Positions 1 to 10,465 of a DNA stretch of 64,000 nucleotides are shown piece by piece; within the stretch, counting starts at the first letter, position 1, and every line of letters starts with the position of its first letter. The DNA is taken from the NCBI GenBank assembly GCA_021628825.1, contig JAJXRY010000001.1:310001-374000 (forward strand), given 5' to 3'. A program made the position numbers and the translations under genes. The DNA is from Lachnospiraceae bacterium (GTDB lineage Bacteria > Bacillota > Clostridia > Lachnospirales > Lachnospiraceae). Under the pieces are notes generated by a model that did not search any database, was not told where the DNA came from, and saw nothing but the letters and a program-made list of their open reading frames with translations.

Positions 1-44
1 AATGATATAAAATTTATTTTTTTAATTTTAGGAGGAAACTAAAA

Positions 45-1074
45 ATGGCAGTAAAAGTAGCAATTAATGGTTTTTGGCCGTATTGGTCGTCTGGCATTCA
101 GACAGATGTTTGGTGCTGAAGGATATGAAGTAGTTGCAATCAACGACTTAACAACACCTTCTATGTTAGCACACTTATTAAAATATGACTCTTCACAGGG
201 CAGATATGTAGCAATCGGTGAAGAAGATCAGGTTACTGCTGATGACGAAGCTGGAACAATCACTGTTAAGGGCAAGACAATCAAGATTTACAAAGAGCCC
301 GATGCAAACAATTGTCCTTGGGGCGAAATCGGAGTAGACGTTGTTCTTGAGTGTACTGGCTTCTATACCTCTAAGGCTAAAGCACAGGCACATATCAATG
401 CTGGTGCTAAGAAGGTTGTTATTTCCGCACCTGCAGGAAACGATCTTCCTACTATCGTTTACAATGTAAACCATGAAACTCTTACAAAAGATGATAAGAT
501 CATCTCCGCAGCTTCCTGTACAACAAACTGCTTAGCTCCTATGGCTAAGGCATTAAATGACCTTGCTCCGATCGAGTCCGGTATTATGTGTACAATTCAT
601 GCTTACACAGGTGATCAGATGATCCTTGATGGACCTCAGAGAAAGGGTGATAAGAGAAGAAGCCGTGCAGGCGCTGTTAATATCGTTCCTAACTCTACAG
701 GTGCTGCTAAGGCAATCGGTCTTGTTATTCCTGAACTGAATGGCAAGTTAATCGGTGCTGCACAGCGTGTTCCTACCCCTACAGGATCTACCACACTGTT
801 ATTCGCAGTAGTAGACAAGACTGTTACTAAGGAAGAAGTAAACGCAGCTATGAAGGCTCAGGCTACTGAATCCTTTGGTTATAACGAAGAAGAAATCGTT
901 TCTTCCGATATCGTTGGAATGAGATTCGGTTCCTTATTCGATGCTACACAGACAATGGTTAGCCCTCTTCCGGATGGAAAGACTCAGGTAGAAGTTGTTT
1001 CCTGGTATGACAACGAGAACTCCTACACAAGCCAGATGGTTCGTACCATTAAGTACTTCGCAGAATTAGGCTAA
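45..1074 (+). CDS. gap: glyceraldehyde-3-phosphate dehydrogenase, one frameshift
   Basis: Cytosolic glycolytic enzyme that oxidises glyceraldehyde-3-phosphate to 1,3-bisphosphoglycerate with NAD. The N-terminal Rossmann motif (VAINGFGRIGR) and the catalytic-cysteine motif SCTTNC (Cys about residue 158) are visible; the corrected protein is 342 aa, the normal family length. The start ATG at 45 follows AGGAGG (30-35). The first nine codons are out of frame with the rest: the T run at 71-75 has five T where GGT-TTT-GGC needs four. The break falls inside an invariant motif of an essential gene, so I infer a sequencing indel. A terminator follows at 1101-1133; pgk and tpiA lie downstream. Confidence 0.97.
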
Positions 1075-1100
1075 TTTCGCAATCTGAAAGAAGACCTGTC

Positions 1101-1133
1101 GAAAGGTCCGGTCTCATGGACCGGACCTTTTTT
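1101..1133 (+). terminator. Rho-independent terminator after gap
   Basis: GGTCCGGT (1105-1112) pairs with ACCGGACC (1120-1127) around a 7-nt loop and is followed by six T. Confidence 0.9.
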
Positions 1134-1171
1134 GCTTTATAAGAAATTCCGTAGGAATTTCTTAATAAAGC
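1134..1171. repeat. intergenic inverted repeat
   Basis: A near-perfect hairpin directly behind the gap terminator: AAGAAATTCC and GGAATTTCTT around GTA, extended by GCTTTAT/AATAAAGC. Further on, AAGAGTTCG (1241-1249) pairs with CGAACTCTT (1254-1262). The rest of the gap-pgk spacer holds no gene; it ends with half of the CTTAGTG repeat seen at 2547 and 24221 (GAGCACTTAG, near 1271-1280). Confidence 0.6.
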
Positions 1172-1311
1172 AAAAAGCTACGCATGGATGCGCAGCTCGC
1201 GGAGAAGAAATTAGTTGCTTTGCAACACCGCTCGCGCGCGAAGAGTTCGCAAGCGAACTCTTTATTTAGTAGAGCACTTAGCAAGTTTTTTTAAAATAGG
1301 AGGATTGAATC

Positions 1312-2536
1312 ATGGGATTAAATAAGAAATCCGTAGACGATTTTTAATGCAAAGGGAAGAAGAGTCCTTGTTCGTTGTGACTTTAACGTTCCCCTTAAGG
1401 ATGGCAAGATCACAGACGAAACCCGTATTGTGGCTGCACTTCCTACAATCAACAAATTAATTGCTGATGGCGGCAAGGTAATTCTTTGCTCTCATCTTGG
1501 AAAGGTTAAGAATGGCCCGAACGAAGGCGAATCTTTAGCTCCTGTAGCTGAGAGACTTTCCGAGAAGCTTGGCAAGGAAGTTAAATTCATCGCTGATTAC
1601 AACGTAACAGGTGCAGATGCAACCGCAGCAGTAGCAGCAATGAATGATGGAGATGTCATCTTACTTCAGAATACCCGTTTCCGTGGTGCAGAAGAAACCA
1701 AGAACGGCGAGCAGTTCTCTAAGGAATTAGCAGATCTTTGCGACGATTATGTATGTGATGCATTCGGATCTTCCCACAGAGCACATGCTTCTGTAGCTGG
1801 TGTTACAGATTTCGTACGTGCTAAGGGTGGTAACTGTGCAGTTGGATACTTAATGCAGAAGGAAATCAACTTCCTTGGCAATGCAGTTGAGAATCCGGTC
1901 AGACCTTTCGTAGCAATCCTTGGTGGTGCTAAGGTAGCTGACAAGCTTAACGTAATTAACAACCTTCTTGAGAAGTGTGATACCCTCATCATCGGTGGTG
2001 GTATGGCATTCACCTTCTTAAAGGCTAAGGGATATGAAATCGGTAAGTCTCTTGTAGATGATGAGAAGATCGATTACTGTAAGGAAATGATGGCTAAGGC
2101 AGAGAAACTTGGCAAGAAGCTTCTTCTTCCTATTGATACTACCGTAGCTGCAGAATTCCCGAACCCGATTGATGCTCCGATCGAAGTTCAGGTTGTAGAT
2201 GCTGACAAGATCCCTGCTGATATGGAAGGTCTTGATATCGGAACCAAGACTGCTGAATTATATGCAGATGCTGTTAAGAGTGCTAAGACCGTTGTTTGGA
2301 ATGGTCCTATGGGCGTATTCGAGAACCCGACTCTTGCAAAGGGAACCATTGCAGTAGCGAAGTCTCTTGCAGAAACTGATGCAACCACAATTATCGGTGG
2401 TGGTGATAGTGCAGCAGCAGTTAACCAGCTTGGATTCGCTGATAAGATGAGCCACATTTCTACCGGTGGTGGAGCTTCCCTTGAATTCTTAGAGGGTAAG
2501 GTACTTCCCGGTGTAGCAGCAGCCGATGATAAATGA
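1312..2536 (+). CDS. pgk: phosphoglycerate kinase, one frameshift
   Basis: Transfers phosphate from 1,3-bisphosphoglycerate to ADP in glycolysis. The N-terminal VLVRCDFNVPL, the ILGGAKVADK motif and the C-terminal nucleotide-binding glycine motifs (GGGDSAAA, STGGGASLEFLEG) are present; corrected length is 407 aa. The ATG at 1312 has AGGAGG at 1298-1303. The reading frame breaks at the T run 1341-1345 (five T where GAT-TTT-AAT needs four), which splits off the first ten residues. I read this as a sequencing indel. It lies between gap and tpiA, as in many Firmicutes. Confidence 0.97.
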
Positions 2537-2546
2537 CCGAAAGCAA

Positions 2547-2642
2547 CTTAGTGAATGCGAACGATAGTGAAGCATGAACTTAGTGCGAGGTCGTTCCCGA
2601 ATCTTAGTGAATCCGAGCCGGAGGCGAAGGATGAGCTTAGCT
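2547..2642. repeat. two CTTAGTGAA hairpin-repeat units between pgk and tpiA
   Basis: Unit 1 (2547-2586) and unit 2 (2603-2642) each read CTTAGTGA, a 4-nt arm, a 13-14 nt GAA-rich loop, the complementary arm, then GA(A/G)CTTAG. The arms are ATGC/GCAT (2555-2558, 2572-2575) and ATCC/GGAT (2611-2614, 2629-2632), so the stems differ in sequence but keep pairing. Four more units lie at 24221-24435. Confidence 0.7.
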
Positions 2643-2690
2643 GAGGGAACCGAAAGCAACTTCATTAAAAATTAGAAAGAGGACAATAAA

Positions 2691-3437
2691 ATGGCAAGAA
2701 GAAGAATTATTGCCGGCAACTGGAAGATGAACATGACTCCCAGCCAGGCAGTTGAACTTTGTGCAACACTGAAAGATTTAGTTAAGAACGATGCAGTAGA
2801 CGTTGTTTACTGTGTACCGGCCATCGACCTCGTACCTGTAGCAGAAGCAATTAAGGGTACCAATGTAAAGTTAGGCGCTGAGAACTTCTATATTGAAGAT
2901 AAGGGTGCTTACACTGGTGAAATCTCCGCTCCGATGCTTAAGGATGCTGGTGTAGAATACATCATCATCGGACATTCCGAGAGAAGAGATATCTTCGGTG
3001 AGAACGATATTCTCATCAACGCTAAGGTTAAGAAGGCATTTGCTGCCGGACTTAAGCCGATCCTTTGCTGTGGTGAATCCCTTGCACTTCGTAAGGCTGG
3101 CACTTACAAAGAGTGGATTGCAAGACAGATTAAGTGGGATCTTACTGATGTAACTGCAGATCAGGTTAAGGAACTGGTTATCGCTTACGAGCCGATCTGG
3201 GCCATCGGAACTGGCGAGACAGCTACTGCTGATCAGGCACAGGAAGTATGTAAGATGATCCGTGAGGTTATTGCTGAGATGTACGATGCTCCTACTGCAG
3301 AAGCAGTTCGTATCCAGTATGGCGGTTCCATGAACGCAGGCAACGCTGCAGAGCTCCTTTCCAAGGATGATATCGATGGCGGTCTGATCGGTGGAGCAGC
3401 TCTGAAGCCTGACTTTGGTCAGATTGTAAACGCATAA
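2691..3437 (+). CDS. tpiA: triosephosphate isomerase
   Basis: Interconverts dihydroxyacetone phosphate and glyceraldehyde-3-phosphate in the cytosol. Intact at 248 aa with all catalytic motifs: NWKMN (Lys12), IIGHSERR (catalytic His, about residue 96), AYEPIWAIGTG (catalytic Glu, about 168) and the phosphate loop YGGSM. The ATG follows AAAGAGGA. It is separated from pgk by about 150 bp containing the hairpin repeat, and is closed by a terminator at 3468-3516. Confidence 0.98.
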   Translation: MARRRIIAGNWKMNMTPSQAVELCATLKDLVKNDAVDVVYCVPAIDLVPVAEAIKGTNVKLGAENFYIEDKGAYTGEISAPMLKDAGVEYIIIGHSERRDIFGENDILINAKVKKAFAAGLKPILCCGESLALRKAGTYKEWIARQIKWDLTDVTADQVKELVIAYEPIWAIGTGETATADQAQEVCKMIREVIAEMYDAPTAEAVRIQYGGSMNAGNAAELLSKDDIDGGLIGGAALKPDFGQIVNA

Positions 3438-3467
3438 TTCCATCTGGAATAATAAGTGTTGAATTGG

Positions 3468-3516
3468 AACACCACAGAAGCGCGGGAAGAAATTTCCGGT
3501 TTCTGTGGTGTTTTTT
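3468..3516 (+). terminator. Rho-independent terminator after tpiA
   Basis: AACACCACAGAA (3468-3479) pairs with TTCTGTGGTGTT (3501-3512), followed by a T run to 3516. Confidence 0.9.
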
Positions 3517-3551
3517 GTATTTTTACATTGGTTTCTGTTGCCCGGGAACCA

Positions 3552-3580
3552 TTGCCATATCCGGTATTCTGGCTTATAAT
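3552..3580 (+). promoter_or_regulatory. sigma-A-type promoter of the YhhN-like gene
   Basis: TTGCCA (3552-3557), 17-bp spacer, TATAAT (3575-3580), just upstream of the start at 3608. Confidence 0.7.
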
Positions 3581-3607
3581 AAAGAAAGCGGTTATGGGGG
3601 AAGATGC

Positions 3608-4279
3608 ATGGGTGTACGAATTGGTTTATTGATGATTATGGGATTGTCCCTGATTTTCTTACTGGTTACCCTGTGTAACCGGACATATCGTAAGTATTAC
3701 CTTCCGGCAAAGATGGTCTGCAGTCTGGAATTCCTGTTGTTTTCTTTTGCTATGGGTGTTTTATCCGGACAGATGATCTGGACCTTACAGCTTTTGCCGG
3801 GATTATTGCTATGCCTTATTGGGGATCTGTTTATGGGACTGCGGCATAAATCGCAGAAAAATACCTGTTTTCTGCTGGGAACGATGTCGTTTGCACTGGC
3901 GCATATCTGCTTCCTTGTGATGCTGTATGTTTCACATCCATTTCAATGGGCAGATCTTACCGTTGTGGTTGTGATGCCGATCATCATTAAGCTGTTAAAG
4001 CGGACCGGACAGTTCCGGTTTGGAAAGTATGAAGGAATGGCAATTTTATATAGCATTCTGGTGGCAGGCTTTGTGTGGAAAAGTGCGGAAATTGCCATAG
4101 GAACCATGCAGAGCGCGGATCTCTGTCTGGCGATCGGAGCAACGTTCTTCTTCCTTTCCGATAGTTTGATTTTCTTGATTTCCTTTTGGAAGAAGAGAGT
4201 GTGGCCACTACATGGAATGGAAATCAGTGCTTACTATATTGCCATGTGCCTCATCGGATTGTCCATTTCCCTGCGGTGA
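3608..4279 (+). CDS. YhhN/TMEM86-like membrane protein
   Basis: A 223-aa polytopic membrane protein with about seven to eight hydrophobic segments; motifs such as LIGDLFMGL, and ATFFFLSDSLIF near the C-terminus, resemble the YhhN family, whose animal member TMEM86 is a lysoplasmalogenase. Bacterial function is not established. I chose ATG 3608 because it has GGGGGAA seven bases upstream and a good promoter at 3552-3580; the in-frame start at 3464 would lie inside the tpiA terminator. It stands alone between tpiA and an A-rich spacer. Family assignment is by pattern memory. Confidence 0.7.
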   Translation: MGVRIGLLMIMGLSLIFLLVTLCNRTYRKYYLPAKMVCSLEFLLFSFAMGVLSGQMIWTLQLLPGLLLCLIGDLFMGLRHKSQKNTCFLLGTMSFALAHICFLVMLYVSHPFQWADLTVVVVMPIIIKLLKRTGQFRFGKYEGMAILYSILVAGFVWKSAEIAIGTMQSADLCLAIGATFFFLSDSLIFLISFWKKRVWPLHGMEISAYYIAMCLIGLSISLR

Positions 4280-4420
4280 GATATGGGTTGAAAATAGGAA
4301 TGGTCATGTCATGCATTGCAAAGAAAGTAAATTAGAATGAAACAAGAGATGACCAGCAGAAGATCAATAAATTAATCGAAACAATGGATAGAATCAAAGT
4401 ACAAACAGACAAGAACAAAC

Positions 4421-4500
4421 GAATAAAAAAACAAACGAATAAAAAAACAAATAAATAAAAAAACAAATAAATAAAAAAACAAATAGATAAAAAAACAAAT
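4421..4500. repeat. five tandem 16-bp A-rich repeats
   Basis: Five head-to-tail 16-bp copies of the pattern (G/A)(A/G)ATA7CAAA(C/T) at 4421, 4437, 4453, 4469 and 4485, with degenerate A-rich sequence on both sides. The 335-bp spacer 4280-4614 otherwise holds nothing gene-like. Every copy has seven A in its run. Confidence 0.9.
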
Positions 4501-4614
4501 TGATAAGAATAAATGAAAAACAAATAGATAAAGCAAATAAGTAAGAATAGATCGAGAAGAGCGATATATAAGTCAGCAGGAAAAAGATTAAGATCAGGAG
4601 TCAGAGAGCAGATT

Positions 4615-5574
4615 ATGGAAAATAAATTATACGTTGTGATCCCTTGTTATAATGAAGAAGAAGTTCTTCCGGAAACATCGAAGCGTCTGAAAATCAAATT
4701 AGAAGAGCTGATGGAGAAGGGGAAGATCGATCGGAACAGTAAGATTGTATTCGTAAATGACGGATCCAAGGATCGTACATGGGAGATCATTGAGAAGCTT
4801 CATGAGGAAGATCATATCTTTAGTGGAATCAATTTGAGCCGGAACCGGGGACATCAGAATGCACTTCTTGCCGGACTGATGACGACGAAGAATTATGCGG
4901 ATATGGTGGTTTCCATGGATGCAGATCTGCAGGATGACATTAATGCAGTCGATGAAATGGTAGAAAAATACCTGAATGGAATCGATATTGTCTATGGTGT
5001 CCGCAGCAGCCGTGCGAAGGATACCTTCTTTAAGAAAGCAACCGCGGAAGGTTTTTATAAGCTGATGAATGGCATGGGGGCCAACACCGTATTTAATCAT
5101 GCCGATTATCGTCTGATGAGCCGTCGGGCGCTGGAAGGACTGGCACAGTTTGGAGAAGTGAATCTGTTCCTCCGTGGGATTGTGCCGATGATTGGCTATC
5201 GTACGGATGTCGTTTATTACGAACGGGGCGAGCGCTTTGCGGGCCAGAGTAAGTATCCTTTGGGCAAAATGCTTTCCTTTGCGGTAGAAGGCATCACTTC
5301 TTTAAGTACGAAACCGATCCGGATGATCACAGGTCTTGGATTCTTTGTCTTTCTGGTGAGTCTCGTTATTCTGGTATACAGCTTTGTGCGTCACTTTATG
5401 GGAGCAACCATTGTCGGATGGACCACATTAATGGTTTCCGTATGGGCAATCGGCGGACTGATTTTGTTATCCCTTGGTGTTGTCGGGGAGTATATTGGCA
5501 AGATTTATCTGGAGACCAAGGCCCGCCCGAGATTTATCATTGATGAATTTCTGAATGAGGAAGATAAGGAATAG
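4615..5574 (+). CDS. GT2 family glycosyltransferase (GtrB/DPM1-like), membrane anchored
   Basis: 319 aa, intact. The N-terminal GT-A domain shows VVIPCYNEEEVLP, VNDGSKD and SMDADLQDD (DxD metal site); two C-terminal transmembrane segments follow (about residues 240-262 and 272-296). This layout is typical of polyprenyl-phosphate glucosyl/mannosyl transferases that load a sugar onto undecaprenyl phosphate at the inner membrane face. The window also encodes two lipid-linked-sugar-dependent transferases (17885-20766) that could use such a donor; that link is inference. The ribosome site AGGAG (4596-4600) is rather far from the ATG. Confidence 0.88.
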   Translation: MENKLYVVIPCYNEEEVLPETSKRLKIKLEELMEKGKIDRNSKIVFVNDGSKDRTWEIIEKLHEEDHIFSGINLSRNRGHQNALLAGLMTTKNYADMVVSMDADLQDDINAVDEMVEKYLNGIDIVYGVRSSRAKDTFFKKATAEGFYKLMNGMGANTVFNHADYRLMSRRALEGLAQFGEVNLFLRGIVPMIGYRTDVVYYERGERFAGQSKYPLGKMLSFAVEGITSLSTKPIRMITGLGFFVFLVSLVILVYSFVRHFMGATIVGWTTLMVSVWAIGGLILLSLGVVGEYIGKIYLETKARPRFIIDEFLNEEDKE

Positions 5575-5728
5575 GAAAATGGTACTTGCAGTCTATGAAA
5601 ATTGATGTTATCATAGGAATGTTTGTCGGAGAACCCTGAATTAACAAAGGATGTAGAAGGATACAATGACAGATGTAGGGGGAAGATCCTCACAGGAAAT
5701 TATGATTAGAATAGGATAGTAAAGATTT

Positions 5729-7338
5729 ATGGAACAGCAGATAAGATATAGTGATACGGAAATCAATGCCTACATTTTGAAGGCCGTCCGGGAAATGGGC
5801 TTTGAATATATGACTCCCATTCAGGAGCAGGCAATTCCGGTATTATTAGAAGGAAAAGACGTGATTGGACAGGCGCAGACAGGAACCGGTAAGACGGCTG
5901 CGTTTTCCATTCCGATGATACAAAAAGATTGACATCTCCTGTAAGAAACCGCAGGGGATTATTCTTTGTCCGACCAGAGAGCTTGCCATGCAGGCGGCAG
6001 AGGAGATTCGTAAGATTACGAAATATATGCATGGCCTGAAGGTTCTTCCGGTTTATGGAGGGCAGGACATCAGCAAGCAGATCCGGGCACTCAGCCAGGG
6101 AGTACAGATTATTGTCGGTACACCGGGACGTGTCATGGATCATCTGCGCAGACATACGATTAAAACCGCGAACATCCGGATGATCGTTTTAGATGAAGCG
6201 GACGAAATGCTGAACATGGGGTTCCGGGAGGATATGGAAACAATCCTTTCCCAGATGCCGGAGGAGCATCAAATGGCACTGTTTTCGGCAACCATGCCGC
6301 AGGCAATTTTAGAAATTACCAACCAGTACCAGAAGGATGCCGTCTTTATCAAGGTGACACCGAAGGAAGTTACGGTTGCTGCAATCGAGCAGAGCTATTA
6401 CCGGATTGCAAAGAAGGACAAGATGAATGCCCTGTGCAGACTGATTGATTTCCACCAGCCCAAGCGCAGTCTGATTTTTCTGCAATACCAAGAAGATGGT
6501 CGATGAAATGACACAGGAATTAATGGGAAGGGGCTATGAAGCAGAAGGACTTCATGGCGATCTGTCCCAGTTCCAGAGAGATACGGTCATGAACCTGTTC
6601 CGTAACGGACGCTGTGCCATTCTGATTGCAACCGACGTGGCTGCAAGAGGAATTGATGTAAGCGGCGTGGATGCGGTATTTAACTATGATGTACCGGAGG
6701 ATATTGAATATTACGTTCACCGGATCGGACGAACCGGACGTGCCGGAAGAGAAGGCAAATCCATGACGCTGGTGTCCGGACGAGAAGTATTTAAGATCCG
6801 TGATATTGAACGGATCTGTCATACCAAGATTGAAGAAAAGAAGCTTCCGACCGGCAAGGATATCGTAAAGGTGAAGTTTAGCCGTTCGGTTGACAGTGCA
6901 TTGGAGGCTGCCAAAGATCAGAATCTTGAGGGCCTGAAGAACCGGATCGAAAGTGTTTGTGATGAAAGGGGAATCTCAGAACTGGATCTTGCAGCAGCGC
7001 TTCTTTATCAGAGCATGGGAGAGGAACCGGAAGAGATCGAGGAGGAGCGTTTCTACTATGATCGCAACCGCCGTCAGGACAACAGCCGCCGGGAAGGAAA
7101 GGGCGGTTATGGAAGAGAGTCCCGGTATCGCGGAAAGGAAAGCCGCTATCGCGATCAGAAGGGACGGAGCCGTGTAAGAGAGGATCAGGGAGGAAGAAGC
7201 CGCCACAGGGAAGAGCGCGGCAGCCAGAGAACGCAGGATGCAGCCCGCAGAAATGAAAATGGAAGAAGAAAGAATCCGGAGGAACGCCGGGATAAGAAAG
7301 CAGTTCTTTCGAAGAAGAGAAAACGTGGAGTGTTTTAA
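5729..7338 (+). CDS. DEAD-box ATP-dependent RNA helicase (CshA/DeaD type), two frameshifts
   Basis: RNA-unwinding ATPase of the CshA/DeaD group, about 535 aa corrected. Motifs in order: Q motif region GFEYMTPIQEQAIP, AQTGTGKTA, PTREL, TPGRVMDHL, LDEADEM, SATMP, IATDVAARGID, HRIGRTGRAG. A C-terminal tail of about 100 residues is rich in Arg, Tyr and Gly, as in RNA-binding tails of this group. The frame breaks at A5 5922-5926 (four expected) and T5 6475-6479 (four expected), both probably sequencing indels. The TPR gene starts on the base after its stop codon, so the two are likely co-transcribed. Confidence 0.95.
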
Positions 7339-8662
7339 ATGAGTAAGTCACATACAGCAGGAAAGAAAAAATCATCAGGAGAAATGAGACGCCGCCGCCG
7401 GGCACGTATGGTCTGGCTGGAACGTGGAATGATCGCGTTCTGGGTGATTGCACTGGCAGGTGGTATTGGCACGGCTGTTTATTTGAATGTGCCCGGGTTA
7501 AAATTAAACCGTCAGCTTCACAAGGCGGACAGCCTTATGGAAACCTCGGATTATGATGGTGCGATTGCACATTACCAGGAGGCGTTGAATATTGATTCTA
7601 CTTCCGTAAAAGCTTATCATGCCATGGCAGGAGCTTATTGGAATAAGGAAGATAAGGGCTCCGCAGAGCTGACACTGCAGCAGGGCTTTGAAGCAACGCA
7701 GGATGATGGGCTGCTGCAGGAATACTGTGTTTATATGTTGAATGATGCAGTTGCGGATATCAATACACAGAGCTGTACCTTTGAAACGTTGGAGAAATGT
7801 CTTACCGTTTTGGAAACGAGTCCGGATAACACGGAAGTTTATTCTCCATTGGATGCCTGCTATGAATGGCTGATCCATACAGACGATGAGAACTTTTTTA
7901 CCTCACTGTCTGACGGAGAGACTTATTTTGAGCAGTATGTGAAGGCATTACAAAGGATGATCCGTGTTTATCAGCAGTATTCTTCGGACAGCTTAAAGAA
8001 TGAGATTGTGAAGTATGCAACGATCGACCGTGATCTGTTGTGGCTGGATGTACCGAAGCTCACGGAATATCAGGAATTGCTTGCTTCGGTTCAGACGATT
8101 GGAACGAATGATTCCATTAATTCCTTAAGTGCGTGTCTGGAAAAGGCAGCATGGGCGCAGGAGTATTTTGCAACGGCATTTACGATTTTTGAATCCGGAG
8201 AATATGCACCGATCCGTGATTTTATTCAGGAGGATACTTATATTTCCCTGCGGGATCAGTTCATGGCAGGAACGACGGAGTACTGGAGCGGACAGACCTA
8301 TATTCCGGTGAGTCGTGAGAAGATGAAGCTGATGAATACAGATGGCGCATGGACCTTTGCCTTTGCAGACTTTGAGGAATATCCGCAGACGAAGGGAGTG
8401 GTCAATCTGTGGGCAGCGATTCAGCAGGACGATGGAGTACAGAGAATCTGTATTTCTTATGAACCGGAGGCTTCACAGGAAGAGTACTATCCGCATACAA
8501 CATTTGAATTTATCTATCTTTACAGTAATGTCAAGATTAACGGAGAGCTCGTACCCAAGATGAATTATCGTTTTGAGACGCGTGTGGCGACAAAAGAAGG
8601 CACCACCACGCAGCTCATCGGAGACTGGGGCGGTGCCAATGAATGGACAACCACATTTTTAA
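7339..8662 (+). CDS. TPR-containing single-pass membrane protein, unknown function
   Basis: Basic cytosolic N-terminus (GEMRRRRRARM), one transmembrane helix (about residues 33-55), then a TPR-like pair (SLMETSDYDGAIAHYQEAL) in an extracytoplasmic domain of about 390 residues that I do not recognise. The frame stays open to 8748, but I place the true stop at 8660-8662: one T fewer in the run 8656-8660 gives TTT-TAA directly after NEWTT. The extra 29 codons are antisense to the end of the converging ABC gene and look non-protein. It abuts the helicase gene. Function not assigned. Confidence 0.75.
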
Positions 8663-8688
8663 TTTCATATCATTATAATTTCATAGAA

Positions 8689-10465
8689 TTAACTGAATTT
8701 CAGTTGTGCATTATGGAGCCTGTAATAGGCTCCTTTTTTTGCCAGTAATTCGCTGACAGAGCCTTCTTCGACAATACCGCCGTGATCGATTACAAAGATA
8801 CGGTCGGCCTTTTGGATGGTAGAAAGCCGATGTGCAATGACAAAGGAAGTACGTCCCTTTAACAGGGCATCGATGCCTTCCTGGACAAGAAGCTCGGTCT
8901 GGGTATCGATGCTCGAGGTAGCCTCATCCAGAATGAGGATATTCGGATCGGAAACCATGGTTCGTGCAAAGGCAAGAAGCTGCTTCTGACCGACGGATAA
9001 TCCACCGCCGCGCTCTGTCAGCATCGTATCGTAGCCATCCTTTAAATCCATAATGAAATCATGGGCATGGACGGCTTTCGCAGCAGCAATGATTTCTTCC
9101 TCGGTAGCATCGAGCTTTCCGTAGCGGATATTGTCGCGGATCGTTCCGGTGAACAGGAAATTGTCCTGCGTCATAATTCCCATCTGCTGCCGGAGGCTTT
9201 CGATCGTTACCTGCCGGATATCGTGTCCATCGATCCGGATCTGACCGCCCTGGATATCATAGAAACGGCTGATCAGATTGACAATTGTTGTTTTACCGGC
9301 ACCGGTAGGTCCAACCAGGGCAATCGTTTCACCGGGTTTGATATCAAAGCTTACGTTATCCAGAATCTTCACATCATCCTCATAGGAAAAAGTCCACATG
9401 GGAAAAGGTTACCTGACCTTTGATCGGAGGGAGCGGAAGGGCTTCCGGAGCATTACTGATCGAGCTTTCCGTATCCATAATTTCAAAGACACGTTCAGCG
9501 GCAGCCAGGTTGGTAATGATCTGGGTGTAAAAGTTGCTCAGATTCATAATCGGGTTCCAGAACATGCCGATATAGGTGCCGAAGGCCACCAGCGTACCGA
9601 CGGATACCGATTCGATGCCCAGAATTTTGATTCCGACATAGTACATGGCGGCAAAGCCAAGTCCCCAGCTTAGGTCGATGATGGAACCCATACCGTCATT
9701 TAATCGGACCGCCTTTTTAAAGGAATCCCGATGGGCATTCAGCAGTTCATCAAAGGTGTTCAGGGTTTCTTCCTCGGCAGTAAAACTGTGAATGATCCGC
9801 ATGCCGGACATATCCTCATGGATAAAGGCATTCAGGTTACTGGACTTTTTCCGGAAATCCTGCCATTTCTTATGGGAGTAGATCTGGATAAGCCAGATAC
9901 AGACAGCCATAAATGGAAGCGTAATGAGTGCTGCCGCGGCAAGAACCGGGTTCCGCACGAACATAATGACGGCAACCGCAACCACGGTCACAAGCTCCGG
10001 TAAGAGAGTGGTGACGAAATTATTCAGCACATCTTTCAGGGAGTTGATATCCCCCATGATTCTTGCGAGGATCTTACCGGTCGGCCTTCCGTCGAAGAAG
10101 TTCAGATCCAGTGTCTGAATGTGGGTATAGAGCTGCTGCCGTATGGTCAGTAATGTTTCATTACAGATCTTTGCCATGATGTACATCCGCATCTTACTAC
10201 CGAGGATGACGGTAACGCTCATAAGCAGAGTCAGGATCATCACACGGTAGAGCTTCGGAAGATCGCCGGTTCCGATGCAGTCATCAATCGCGTACTCATA
10301 AAAGAGTGGTGTAATCAGCGTAAGGATGGTACTGACAAGCATAATCAGCAGTACCGCAATAATCTGTTTTTTATAAGTAAGCAGGTAGGAGAGGAGCCGC
10401 AGGAGTGTTTTTAGCTTTCCGTTTTCCTTAAGCTGTTCGTCCTCTTTATAGGAATTGAAACTCAT
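8689..10465 (-). CDS. ABC exporter half, catalytic subunit of a BmrCD-like heterodimer, one frameshift
   Basis: 591 aa corrected: an N-terminal six-helix exporter membrane domain and a C-terminal ATPase with Walker A GPTGAGKTT, Walker B ILILDEATSSID (canonical catalytic Glu) and switch His IAHRLST. Its signature is LSVGQ rather than LSGGQ, while the partner has the normal signature but Asp for the catalytic Glu. This complementary asymmetry is the hallmark of heterodimeric multidrug exporters such as BmrCD and TM287/288. The frame breaks at 9387-9391 (five A, four expected). The start overlaps the partner's stop (ATGA at 10462-10465), indicating translational coupling. The last codons carry a plus-strand terminator hairpin. 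Confidence 0.93.
8715..8740 (+). terminator. Rho-independent terminator of the TPR gene, inside the opposing ABC coding end
   Basis: GGAGCCT and AGGCTCC around a short loop, then seven T (8734-8740). On the minus strand the same bases encode the KKGAYYRLH stretch of the ABC ATPase C-terminus. Confidence 0.85.

Noticed and set aside
3464..3607. Longer N-terminus for the YhhN-like protein
   Set aside because: It would start inside the tpiA terminator and before the gene's own promoter.
4332..4523. Minus-strand Phe-rich open frame
   Set aside because: It is the complement of the A-rich tandem repeats, with no ribosome site and extreme low complexity.
6878..7453. 191-codon minus-strand frame over the helicase tail
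   Set aside because: It is antisense to the Arg-rich tail; low-complexity basic codons create open complement frames.
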